From an uncultured Eubacteriales bacterium (GTDB lineage Bacteria; Bacillota; Clostridia; Peptostreptococcales; Anaerovoracaceae): 38,564 bases of DNA. The stretch is taken from the NCBI GenBank assembly GCA_905206455.1, contig CAJLHL010000006.1:1-38564 (forward strand), given 5' to 3'. How positions within the stretch are numbered: the stretch's first letter is position 1; each line of letters opens with the position of its first letter. Shown one piece after another: positions 8,565 through 16,309 of this stretch. The notes beneath the pieces are model-generated. The model did not search any database. It was not told the origin of the DNA and worked only from the letters and a program-made list of their open reading frames with translations. The translations under genes and the position numbers were made by a program.

Positions 8565-9958
8565 GCGAAGATAAAAAAATCGATTTAACGGGAAAGAATA
8601 AAGTCCTTCTGATCTATAATCCGAAGTCGGGGAGCGGTATGTTTCAGAGCAATCTGGATAAGATCGTGGCAAAATTTCAGTCCAGAGGCATGATCGTGGT
8701 GCCTCTGCGGGCGGACGGCAGCGTTTCCATCGAAAGTTTTCTCTCCGGGCTGAATGAAGCGCAGTACCGAAAGATTATCGCGGCGGGCGGAGACGGAACG
8801 ATCAATATCGTCGTCAATGCGATGATGAAAAATGATCTTCACGTGCCGTTAGCTCTGTTTCCGGCGGGAACCGCCAATGATTTCGCCCACTATTTCGATA
8901 TCCCGACGGACATCGATGGAATGCTGTCCATCGCTTTGGAAGACAACTATATGGATGCGGATCTGGGCAAATGCAACGACAGATATTTCGTCAATGTGGC
9001 GGCGATCGGTCCGGTGATCGACGTCAGTCAGAAAACGGATGCGACCATGAAAAATGCCCTTGGCATTGTGGCTTACTATCTGCGGGGTCTTTCCGAGGTC
9101 AAATCCCTCAAGCCGGTGGAATTTACGATCACCTCTCCGCAGATCAATTTCACCGGAGATATCTTTTTCATGGTGGTCATGAACGGAAACTCCGCGGGAG
9201 GATTCCGGCGTTTGGGGGTGCAGTCCTCTATCAACGACGGACTTCTCGACGTCATCATCTTTAAGGAAATGAATTTTATGGAATTACTGCCTCTGGCGAT
9301 TAATGTGCTTCAGGGCAGGCACGATGAAAATAAAAATGTAATTTATTTTCAGACGCCGAGCCTGCGCATCGAATCGCCGGCGGATATGAGCACCGATGTG
9401 GACGGAGAGCGGGGGGAACCTCTGCCTCTGGATATCGAAATCGTACCCCGGCGCCTGAAAATCAATACCAGAAGGTCGAAGGAAACTGTCGGAACAGACA
9501 TGAACGGAAAGAGCAAATCATATGAGATCATATCTGTGGACGATCACGAATCTCTGAACCGTTTTTATGAAAAAAACGATCTGGAAATTTCCGAAGAGGA
9601 CCCGGTAGGAACCGACGCGGTGAAAAGCTGGGTGCTGGTGGAGGATGAGAAGTTGGCGGGGGCGGCGACGCTGGCTCTGCGGGAGGGAGAATACATCATC
9701 GACGGTATCGCTTTAGATGAATCTTACCGCGGGGGCGGCAGAGGAACCGCGCTTTTAAATACTGTGATCGACGAGGTCAGAAAGAGAGGAGGCAGCCGGA
9801 TTTATCTGGTGGCGCGGGCGCCGGAGTTTTTCGGGGCCAGCGGATTTAAGGAAGTGGAGCGCGCGGATGCGCCGGAATTTTTCGAGTGTTTCGGATGCAG
9901 TCAGTACGGAGTGAAATGTTTCCCGAAAGTGATGGAATATATTCTGACGGAGGAATAA
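8552..9958 (+). CDS. YegS/DagK-type lipid kinase fused to a C-terminal GNAT acetyltransferase
   Basis: This 468-residue two-domain protein starts at ATG 8552, six nt after an AGGAG site and inside the folC end. A frame extension to 8504 lacks such a site. Residues 17-310 form a diacylglycerol/lipid kinase: YNPKSGSG near 22-29, GGDGT at 79-83 and FPAGTANDFA at 103-112. Such kinases phosphorylate diacylglycerol or related lipids at the membrane. Residues from about 317 to 468 form a GNAT domain with the acetyl-CoA loop YRGGGRGTALL and a typical FGASGF end. No stop or frameshift separates the two, and no good internal ribosome binding site precedes Met317. The acceptor of the GNAT domain is unknown; it may be regulatory. 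Confidence 0.85.
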   Translation: MQEVSEDKKIDLTGKNKVLLIYNPKSGSGMFQSNLDKIVAKFQSRGMIVVPLRADGSVSIESFLSGLNEAQYRKIIAAGGDGTINIVVNAMMKNDLHVPLALFPAGTANDFAHYFDIPTDIDGMLSIALEDNYMDADLGKCNDRYFVNVAAIGPVIDVSQKTDATMKNALGIVAYYLRGLSEVKSLKPVEFTITSPQINFTGDIFFMVVMNGNSAGGFRRLGVQSSINDGLLDVIIFKEMNFMELLPLAINVLQGRHDENKNVIYFQTPSLRIESPADMSTDVDGERGEPLPLDIEIVPRRLKINTRRSKETVGTDMNGKSKSYEIISVDDHESLNRFYEKNDLEISEEDPVGTDAVKSWVLVEDEKLAGAATLALREGEYIIDGIALDESYRGGGRGTALLNTVIDEVRKRGGSRIYLVARAPEFFGASGFKEVERADAPEFFECFGCSQYGVKCFPKVMEYILTEE

Positions 9959-9967
9959 GGAGAAGAT

Positions 9968-10711
9968 ATGTCCTATCAGGTGAAGCTCGACGTCTTTGAG
10001 GGACCTTTTGATCTGCTGGTCTATCTGATCGAGCGGTCAGGTATGGATATCTATACGGTAAATATTTCAGAGATCACGGATCAGTATATAGCCTGTATCC
10101 GGTCCGGAGAACACGTGAATCCGGAGATGGCGGCGGAGTTTATGGTTCTGGCGGCGACTCTGCTGCAGCTCAAATCGCAGATGCTTCTTCCGGGCGCCGA
10201 CGTTTCCGGAAAGAACGAAGAGGCGGAGGAACTCAGAGATGAGCTGACGGAGCGTATTTCAGAGTATCGGAAGTATAAAGCTCTGGCAGCGCATCTGCGC
10301 GGGATCGAATCAGAGGCGGAGCGGATTTTCGTAAAGCCCGGAGAGGATCTCTCACGTTATACCGGGCAACCGGAGGAATCTCTCGATGTGAGCATGGATC
10401 AATTTATCCGGGCTTTCCGGGGATTTCTTGAAAAACGCCAGAGAATCGGTGATGTCAGAAGGCGTTACGAGTACGCCGCGAGGGAACGGATGTCGATGGA
10501 AGAAAAAGCGGAGAGAATCTTCGGCTGTCTGTCGGAAGAAAATCCGCTGTCTTTTGAGGACCTGATCTCTTTGGACAGCGATATTTATGATATCGTTCTG
10601 ACTTTTGTAACGCTTTTGGAGCTGTTGGCGCAGGGACGGATTTCAGTGCGCCAGAGCGATATTTTCGGGCGGATGGAAATCTGCCGAAAGGAGGGACTTG
10701 TCTTTGGATGA
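9968..10711 (+). CDS. scpA: Segregation and condensation protein A
   Basis: This 247-residue kleisin subunit bridges the heads of the SMC dimer in the bacterial condensin, which acts on the nucleoid during chromosome segregation. The N-terminus (VKLDVFEGPFDLLVYLIERSGMDIYTV) is the ScpA signature, and the C-terminal winged-helix region (about 165-247) binds SMC. Length is usual for the family. It lies 9 nt after the lipid kinase and overlaps scpB. The AAGGAGAAG site before the ATG is good. Confidence 0.95.
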   Translation: MSYQVKLDVFEGPFDLLVYLIERSGMDIYTVNISEITDQYIACIRSGEHVNPEMAAEFMVLAATLLQLKSQMLLPGADVSGKNEEAEELRDELTERISEYRKYKALAAHLRGIESEAERIFVKPGEDLSRYTGQPEESLDVSMDQFIRAFRGFLEKRQRIGDVRRRYEYAARERMSMEEKAERIFGCLSEENPLSFEDLISLDSDIYDIVLTFVTLLELLAQGRISVRQSDIFGRMEICRKEGLVFG

Positions 10712-11270
10712 GAAGGCGGTAAAACGCGGACTGGAAGCGATTCTCTTCGTCTGGGGCAGTCCGGTAGACCCCGGTGCTGCCGCCGGAGTGTTCGGAGTTT
10801 CTGCATCCGAAATCGTTCGATTTCTTGAAGAACTCGCCGGAGAATATGAGTCCCGCGGCAGCGGGCTGATGATACGGCGGATCGACGGAAGTTATCAGAT
10901 CTGCACCCGGCCGGAATGCGAGGAAGCGGTACGGAGTTTCTGTACTCCTGTGAAGACGAAAAAGCTCTCCGGTGCGGCGCTGGAGGCATTAGCGGTCATC
11001 GCATACCGGCAGCCGGTGTCCAGAGTCCAGATCGACGAGATCCGAGGCGTAAAATCGGAGAGAGCAGTCGAAAGCCTGCTAAAAAGAGGACTGGTGGAAG
11101 AACGGGGCCGGGGATCCGGTCTGGGCCGTCCGATTCTATACGGGACGACACCGCTGTTTCTTGAAAAATTCGGCATCGGGTCTCTGAAAGAGCTGCCGGT
11201 TATAGATGATATCGTCAAAGATTGGGAAGAAGGCGCCGAAAGCAGTCAGCAGATGTCGATGAATGTTTAG
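10704..11270 (+). CDS. scpB: Segregation and condensation protein B
   Basis: This 188-residue partner of ScpA contains two winged-helix domains and completes the SMC-ScpAB complex. Family blocks include LEAILFVWGSPV near the N-terminus and KLSGAALEALAVIAYRQPVSRVQIDEIRGV in the second domain. The start is a TTG. TTG at 10704 lies 8 nt after the strong AAAGGAGGG site (10687-10695), whereas an in-frame TTG at 10698 would be only 2 nt away. The start lies inside the scpA end, so the pair is coupled. Confidence 0.93.
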   Translation: MDEKAVKRGLEAILFVWGSPVDPGAAAGVFGVSASEIVRFLEELAGEYESRGSGLMIRRIDGSYQICTRPECEEAVRSFCTPVKTKKLSGAALEALAVIAYRQPVSRVQIDEIRGVKSERAVESLLKRGLVEERGRGSGLGRPILYGTTPLFLEKFGIGSLKELPVIDDIVKDWEEGAESSQQMSMNV

Positions 11271-11293
11271 AAACGCCTTTCTAAAGGGGATGA

Positions 11294-13054
11294 GTGAAGT
11301 TGAAGTACAGAGAAAGTTTGAAGAAGTCTGTGACGCTGTGTATAGCGGCGATCCTTTTCTTATGTATGATAGCGGCTCCGGTTTCAGTTTTTGGATTCTC
11401 TTCGGAGGAGCTTCAGACATCCTGCTGTGAAGAGGAGAATCTTTCCGTAAGAGTTCAGCAGAATGAATTAAAAGTGGAAGTTCCGCGGGATCCGGATTTC
11501 TCTTATCTCATCGTCACATTTATGGATTCTGAGGGAGGAGTGCCCGATCCCGTTCTGCCGCAAAAGGTAGCCGACGGCACCGCATATTACAGCTTCTCTG
11601 ATAAAGAAGACGGGATTTATTATCTTCAGCTGTACCGCAGCGGTGATGCACAGGGGACTTTTGAAGGCGTCATCGGCGGTATGGAATCAGTGGCTGTGAT
11701 GATCGAGGGCGGCGAGGCGAGAATCGTGCCTTCGGCGGTTTACGATGTGAATCTGCAGCAGTTTCAGCAGCAGGCGTCATCGGCGGATGCGCTTTGTTTT
11801 TATCTGAAGCCTTCGAAAAACGTACAGAGCGAAGATGCCGGCATCGTGTCTAAAGCCGATGAGATCACAGCGGGAATCGCGGATGCTTACGGCAAGGTGC
11901 GGGCGATTCACGACTGGGTAGCCTCTTATCTCTATTTTGATTATGACGCTCTGGCGCAGCCGGGGCAGAACTGGCCGAAAGATGCGCTGGGGGCTCTTGA
12001 GTGCGGCAGAACGGTATGTGAAGGTTACGCAAACCTGACGACGGCTCTGCTGCGCGCTTCGGGAATCCCGGCGAAGACGGTCATCGGATACGCTCTTTAC
12101 GGATCGGAACATATATGGGATTCTTCGAATATGCAGGGCTCCAGGGCGAATCACGCCTGGACGGCGGCTTTTGCCGACGGACGGTGGATTCTGATGGATC
12201 CCACCTGGGATTCCGGTAATTATTACCGGGATGGAAAATACCAGACGTCGGATGCGGTGCATACCTATTTTGACAGCACTGTGGAATTTTTCTCCTATAC
12301 TCATCGTCAATCCCGTCCGGATGCTTACGACAGCGGCTATGTAAAGCGTCAGTTCACAGATATCGACGGCCACTGGGCATTCGATCCCATTCGTTTTGTG
12401 ACAAACAACGATCTGATGGCAGGAGTGGACAGCGGCAGGTTTGAGCCGGATTCCTGCACGACGCAGGCGATGTGGATCACTGTACTGGCTCGGATGTCAG
12501 GAGATGTGATCTTTGACGCTGACGGAGGCGAGTGGTACAGCGGCGCAGTGCAGTGGGCCCAGCAGAAGGGCGTTCTGGCGGGAATCGAGGAACGGTTTTC
12601 TCCGGAGGCGCTCATCGATCGCCAGATGATGGCTGTGATGCTGGATAACTACATGAAATATCAGGATTCTGCAGCTGCGGAACAAACCGGCGGGAAAGCG
12701 CCGGCGATTGCCGGGGACGAGACGGTTTTAACGGAGCGAGGCATGGGGAACAGCGCGGCTGATGTGACGGAATCTGAACAGACGGCCGCTTCAAAGAGAC
12801 AGGGAGTGCCGACGGACGGCGTCAATCCGGCGGAACCGGAAGGCGAGTACGTCAGAACACCTTTCTCCGATGAAGATCAGATTGCGGACTGGGCGGCGGA
12901 AGCTGTGCATCGAATGGCGGACAGCGGCATTCTTCAGGGCAGGAGCGACGGTACGTTCGGACCCCGCGATTTTCTCACTAGGGCCGAGACGGCCGCGGCC
13001 GCGGAAAGAATAAAGTATCGGGAGCTGATGGCGGAATTGGGAGAGAGAAATTAG
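11294..13054 (+). CDS. Secreted transglutaminase-like protein with SLH repeats
   Basis: This 586-residue exported protein begins with GTG after an AAAGGGGA site. A signal peptide with a long hydrophobic core covers about residues 1-36. A transglutaminase-like fold follows, with a complete papain-type triad: C242 (in RTVCEGYANL), H287 (NHAW) and D302 (MDPTWD). The C-terminus carries three S-layer homology motifs (starting near 354, 405 and 517), which normally tether proteins to pyruvylated wall polymer. A Thr/Glu/Gly-rich linker separates SLH2 and SLH3. Such proteins are thought to be cell-surface peptidases or cross-linkers; the substrate is unknown. It follows scpB by 23 nt and may be co-transcribed. 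Confidence 0.87.
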   Translation: MKLKYRESLKKSVTLCIAAILFLCMIAAPVSVFGFSSEELQTSCCEEENLSVRVQQNELKVEVPRDPDFSYLIVTFMDSEGGVPDPVLPQKVADGTAYYSFSDKEDGIYYLQLYRSGDAQGTFEGVIGGMESVAVMIEGGEARIVPSAVYDVNLQQFQQQASSADALCFYLKPSKNVQSEDAGIVSKADEITAGIADAYGKVRAIHDWVASYLYFDYDALAQPGQNWPKDALGALECGRTVCEGYANLTTALLRASGIPAKTVIGYALYGSEHIWDSSNMQGSRANHAWTAAFADGRWILMDPTWDSGNYYRDGKYQTSDAVHTYFDSTVEFFSYTHRQSRPDAYDSGYVKRQFTDIDGHWAFDPIRFVTNNDLMAGVDSGRFEPDSCTTQAMWITVLARMSGDVIFDADGGEWYSGAVQWAQQKGVLAGIEERFSPEALIDRQMMAVMLDNYMKYQDSAAAEQTGGKAPAIAGDETVLTERGMGNSAADVTESEQTAASKRQGVPTDGVNPAEPEGEYVRTPFSDEDQIADWAAEAVHRMADSGILQGRSDGTFGPRDFLTRAETAAAAERIKYRELMAELGERN

Positions 13055-13186
13055 ATTTACGCGGGAACGAAAAATTACAGGAATAAATCATGAGATCAGA
13101 AGATGCCGGTGCGGGAAGTTACCTGCGCCGCAGAGCTGGCGCCGGATACGAAGACAGCGGCAAATGACCAGAAGGAGATGCAGAGA

Positions 13187-13223
13187 AAAGTCTCTCCGGA
13201 CCTCGAGGGTTCGGAGAGACTTT
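13187..13223. terminator. Bidirectional intrinsic terminator between the SLH protein and asnB
   Basis: An 11-bp or longer stem (13188-13198 with 13212-13222) has a 13-nt loop and flanking A and T residues on both sides. It lies between convergent genes and can end transcription both of the transglutaminase gene (+) and of asnB (-). Confidence 0.75.
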
Positions 13224-13231
13224 GTTGTTTC

Positions 13232-15064
13232 CTACAATGAGATTTTAACCCGGTATTTTTCCAGCCAGTAATTGAGCTGAATCATATAGGCCATCGTCTG
13301 CGGGCCGGTCATCAGCTGACCATACCAGGGTTGCGTGAATTCGTCGTTCAGCAGTCCTGTCAGTGCGTTCCGGTCTACCAGATCGAAGATCGGGGCGTCG
13401 GAATTGTCTGTGATCTCTTTCAGCATGCCGGAGACGATAGAGGTGTACTGCGGATTGTGGGTTTTCGGATACGGACTTTTTTTTCTGAGACGGATTTCAT
13501 CCGGCAGAAGTCCCTCCACTGCGTGGCGCAGAAGACCTTTTTCCATGCCTTTGTATTCTTTCATCTCCCACGGCACACTGTACATATATTCCGCGATTCT
13601 GTGGTCGCAGAACGGCACCCGGACTTCGAGCCCGTGATACATACTCATCCGATCCTTTCGCGTGAGCAGCGTCTGCATAAACCAGTACATATTCAGATGG
13701 ACCATTTCCCGCAGGCGGGATTCTTTCGGAGAGAGTCCCTCTGATTTATCTGTTTCCGCCAGTGCCTGCTCATAGCGGGCGGAGACTTCGGCTTCTCCGT
13801 CTATGAGTTTTCTCAGATGAGGTGTCAGGAATTTCTGGCGCATGGCTGTGGTCTGTGCCCAGGGGAATCCGTAGGCGGAACGGATCTTTTCATCCCGGTA
13901 CCACGGATAGCCGCCGAAAATTTCGTCGGCGCATTCGCCGGAGAGCGCTACGGTCACATGTTTTTTAATCTCTTCGCAGAAGAGAAGGAGAGAGGAATCC
14001 ACATCCGCCATGCCCGGCAGATCTCTCGCATCTACTGCGGCTTTCAGAGCGAGGGCCAGCTGCTCGTTGTCTACGACGAAAGTGTGATGGTTGGAACCGA
14101 GAAATTCCGCCATCATCTGAATATACGGTTCGTCGGTGGTAGGCTGAAACTTGCTGGTTTTGAAATACTTCTGGTTATCCGTATATGTGACGGAAAAAGT
14201 ATCTAACTGATGTCCCAGGCTGCGGAAGTGGGACGCGGCCACAGCGGAGATGATGCTGGAATCCAGGCCGCCGGACAGGAAGGTTCCGAGAGGTACGTCG
14301 CTGACTAACTGACGGCGGATAGCGTCGGTCACCAGGTATCTCACGTGATCGGAGGTTTCCTCGAAGGTCTCGGTATGGAGCCGGTCTTTCAGCTTCCAGT
14401 AGGAAAACGTCCGCAGCCCGTTTCGGTCAAATGTGCCGCAGTGACCGGGTTCCAACTCATGAATGTCGCGGAAGACGCCGCAGCCCGGCGTACGTCCGGG
14501 ACCGATAAACAGCAGATCGATGATGCCTTTCCTGTCGATGACAGGTTCGATATCCGGGTATTCCAGCAGTGTTTTGATTTCGGAGCCGAAAATAAAAGTA
14601 TCGTTTTTCAGAGCGTAAAAGAACGGCTTGACTCCCATGCGGTCACGGGCAAAAAAAAGCCGCTGCGTCGCTTCTTCCCAGACGGCGAAAGCGAAAATTC
14701 CGTTGAAGCGGTCGAGGCATTTCTCTCCCCAGTGGATATATGATTTCAGAACGACTTCCGTATCACTGTGACCGAAAAATTCGATGCCTGCGGCGGTCAG
14801 TTCTTTTCGAAGTTCCTCTGTGTTGTAGAGCTCGCCGTTATAGACGATGGTGTATTCCAGTCCGTTCTCTTTCTGCGTCATCGGCTGAGCGCCGTTTTCC
14901 GGATCAACGACGATGAGACGGGTGTGAAATAAAATCGCTCTTTCCGTTATTTTGATGCCTCTGGCGTCCGGGCCGCGGCGGCGCATAGACCGCAGCATTC
15001 CGCTGAGACACTCTTCTTTTTTCGGGCGCTTATGAAGGCAGCATGCCCCTGAGATACCGCACAT
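13232..15064 (-). CDS. asnB: Asparagine synthetase (glutamine-hydrolysing)
   Basis: This 610-residue enzyme makes asparagine from aspartate, ATP and glutamine. The N-terminal glutaminase domain begins MCGISG, where Cys2 becomes the N-terminal nucleophile. RLIVVDPENGAQPM (50-63) and YNGELYN (75-81) are glutaminase-site blocks. The C-terminal synthetase domain has the PPi loop SGGLDSS at residues 264-270 and a conserved SGECADEIFGGYPW block. Length is usual for AsnB. The AAGGAAGGA site precedes the ATG. No T-box consensus is visible upstream. It is divergent from the XRE gene. Confidence 0.95.
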   Translation of the reverse strand: MCGISGACCLHKRPKKEECLSGMLRSMRRRGPDARGIKITERAILFHTRLIVVDPENGAQPMTQKENGLEYTIVYNGELYNTEELRKELTAAGIEFFGHSDTEVVLKSYIHWGEKCLDRFNGIFAFAVWEEATQRLFFARDRMGVKPFFYALKNDTFIFGSEIKTLLEYPDIEPVIDRKGIIDLLFIGPGRTPGCGVFRDIHELEPGHCGTFDRNGLRTFSYWKLKDRLHTETFEETSDHVRYLVTDAIRRQLVSDVPLGTFLSGGLDSSIISAVAASHFRSLGHQLDTFSVTYTDNQKYFKTSKFQPTTDEPYIQMMAEFLGSNHHTFVVDNEQLALALKAAVDARDLPGMADVDSSLLLFCEEIKKHVTVALSGECADEIFGGYPWYRDEKIRSAYGFPWAQTTAMRQKFLTPHLRKLIDGEAEVSARYEQALAETDKSEGLSPKESRLREMVHLNMYWFMQTLLTRKDRMSMYHGLEVRVPFCDHRIAEYMYSVPWEMKEYKGMEKGLLRHAVEGLLPDEIRLRKKSPYPKTHNPQYTSIVSGMLKEITDNSDAPIFDLVDRNALTGLLNDEFTQPWYGQLMTGPQTMAYMIQLNYWLEKYRVKISL

Positions 15065-15337
15065 AAATATCCTTCCTTTCTGATAGCGTATCCGCTGAAG
15101 CGGGAGCTGTCAGCGGAGCGGATGTGAGGCGGAAGAATTCCGCCGCCGGTATTATTTGTTTTGACAGATTTTTCGGCTTCGATACAGCGGTAAAAAATCT
15201 ATATTCATCCTATGCAGTTCGCAAAGTGAAATTTCCGGTTTATTTATGAAATCAGGCGAAAAAATAGCATTTACTGCCGGTCGTTCCCATCTTTTCTGTA
15301 GGAGATGAAAACAGGATACGGTCTTATGCCGCAGCAG

Positions 15338-15349
15338 GAAGTAAACTTC
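15338..15349. promoter_or_regulatory. Operator O1 of the XRE regulator (palindrome upstream of the -35)
   Basis: Core GAAGTAAACTTC, extended to an 18-bp inverted repeat at 15335-15352 (CAGGAAGT-aa-ACTTCCTG). It is one of three copies around this promoter and ends 10 bp before the -35. A T-run follows it, so a weak plus-strand terminator role is an alternative. Confidence 0.65.
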
Positions 15350-15359
15350 CTGTTTTTTC

Positions 15360-15388
15360 TTGACAGACTGAAATCAAAATGATAATAT
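15360..15388 (+). promoter_or_regulatory. Sigma-A promoter of the XRE/membrane-protein operon
   Basis: A perfect TTGACA (15360-15365), a 17-bp spacer and TAATAT (15383-15388). It is flanked by three palindromic operators, which suggests repression by the XRE protein encoded just downstream. Confidence 0.8.
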
Positions 15389-15416
15389 GAAGCAAACTTC
15401 CTAAGAAGTAAACTTC
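15389..15416. promoter_or_regulatory. Operators O2 and O3 of the XRE regulator, over the transcription start
   Basis: O2 is GAAGCAAACTTC (15389-15400), starting immediately after the -10. O3 is GAAGTAAACTTC (15405-15416), extended to the 18-bp inverted repeat 15402-15419. Their starts are 16 bp apart. Binding here would cover the start site and block transcription, the classic autorepressor arrangement. Binding by the adjacent XRE protein is inferred. Confidence 0.7.
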
Positions 15417-15436
15417 TTATTGATGAGGTGAGAGGC

Positions 15437-15670
15437 GTGAAAACGATAATCAGAGAATTACGGAAGGCCGCCGGATTGACACAGCAGCAGCTTGCCGATC
15501 AGGTTCGTGTAACTGTAAGGACAATTAACTCTATCGAGAGGGGCGAATACAATCCGTCCCTCGTGTTAGCTTACAAAATTGCGCGGATTTTTCATACGAC
15601 GGTCGAAGAGCTGTGCTGTCTGAAAGAAAATGTAGATATGGAGGAATTTCAGAATGATGATAAGAAATAA
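15437..15670 (+). CDS. XRE-family small HTH regulator
   Basis: A 77-residue protein that is almost entirely a Cro/C1-type helix-turn-helix (LTQQQLADQVRVTVRTINSIERGEYNPSLVLAYKIA), close to the small YozG/YgzD-type regulators that sit beside membrane-protein genes. The GTG at 15437 fits the GAGGTGAGAGG site best; an in-frame GTG at 15428 would lie inside that site. The end overlaps the next gene by 17 nt. Three palindromes of one consensus flank its promoter, so it probably represses its own operon. Confidence 0.88.
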   Translation: MKTIIRELRKAAGLTQQQLADQVRVTVRTINSIERGEYNPSLVLAYKIARIFHTTVEELCCLKENVDMEEFQNDDKK

Positions 15671-15866
15671 AAAAATGTTTATCAGAGGTATTTTATTCGT
15701 TCTTTTGGGTGCTGCTATCGCGGGAGTAAGATTTCTGATATTTTCTCATAATGTTCACGGGCTGCTGAAGCCGATTTTAGCAATCGCGGTATGCCTGTTT
15801 GTGGGCATCGTTCATATCGGACTGGCTTTTCAGAGTGAAAGCGGAGAGGAAGAAGAGGAGGAGTAG
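15654..15866 (+). CDS. Small membrane protein with two predicted TM segments
   Basis: A 70-residue protein with hydrophobic segments at about 10-28 and 38-58 and an acidic tail of six glutamates. I recognise no family. It starts within the XRE gene after an AGGAATTT-like site and is followed 5 nt later by another membrane protein, so the three genes form one operon. Small membrane partners of this kind are common beside YozG-like regulators, but their role is unknown. Confidence 0.75.
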   Translation: MMIRNKKMFIRGILFVLLGAAIAGVRFLIFSHNVHGLLKPILAIAVCLFVGIVHIGLAFQSESGEEEEEE

Positions 15867-15871
15867 CGGAT

Positions 15872-16273
15872 ATGAAATATCTGAATGTAAAAGGTATCGT
15901 CAGCCTGTTACTGATGATCTGTGCTGTTTTAAGCTTTTATTTCGGCGGGATTATGACATTTACATTTATGCAGGCAGCCGGCTTAGCAGCCGCTCTGATG
16001 TTTTTCGTTCTCACGGTCACTTTTGTCACGGAAAAAACAAGTGAACAGGAGCTTATCGAGGAACAGGATGAAAGAAACCAGTATCTCGCTCTGAAGCGGG
16101 CCGCTAAAAACTTTGAAGCTGTAAAGTATACGCTGTTTCTCACGATGATATGCTGCGTGACAGGGTTTGGTCTGACGAGGGAATATGCATTTATATTTAT
16201 GTTAATCGGTGCGGCGGTTCCTTATGGTGTTTTGAAAATTACTTATATTATTAATTATTTTCGGTATTATTAG
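15872..16273 (+). CDS. Membrane protein with the EEQDERN motif (DUF2178-like)
   Basis: A 133-residue protein with about four hydrophobic segments (7-25, 31-52, 86-102 and 106-126) around a cytosolic charged loop. The loop contains EEQDERNQYLALKRAAKN (residues 63-80), a DERN-type motif found in small membrane proteins such as DUF2178 that typically sit next to XRE regulators. No biochemical function is established. It ends 36 nt before the LRR gene and may be co-transcribed with it. Confidence 0.75.
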   Translation: MKYLNVKGIVSLLLMICAVLSFYFGGIMTFTFMQAAGLAAALMFFVLTVTFVTEKTSEQELIEEQDERNQYLALKRAAKNFEAVKYTLFLTMICCVTGFGLTREYAFIFMLIGAAVPYGVLKITYIINYFRYY

Positions 16274-16309
16274 AGAGCGTATCGGGTGTGACGTCGAAGG
16301 GGAGAAAAA

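Larger units (their letters stand above)
15065..15436. other. Divergent control region between asnB and the XRE regulator
   Basis: This 372-bp region holds the XRE promoter and operators on its right side (listed separately). The asnB leader on its left side contains three inverted repeats: one at about 15092-15119 (arms TCCGCTGA/TCAGCGGA on the minus strand), one at about 15132-15148 (GGCGGAA/TTCCGCC) and one with arms AGATTTTT/AAAAATCT at about 15170-15201. None is followed by a U-tract on the asnB strand, so they are not obvious terminators. No riboswitch class was recognised. Confidence 0.4.

Noticed and set aside
13090..13167. 25-codon ORF after the SLH protein
   Set aside because: Weak ribosome site, no recognisable family and just before a terminator; not enough support.
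15335..15357. Operator O1 as a simple transcription terminator
   Set aside because: A T-run follows the palindrome, but the arms are short with an AA spacer, and the same core recurs twice around the promoter, so an operator is more likely.
15065..15427. T-box or riboswitch in the asnB leader
   Set aside because: Inverted repeats exist, but there is no TGGTACCGCG-type element and no U-tract after any stem on the asnB strand.
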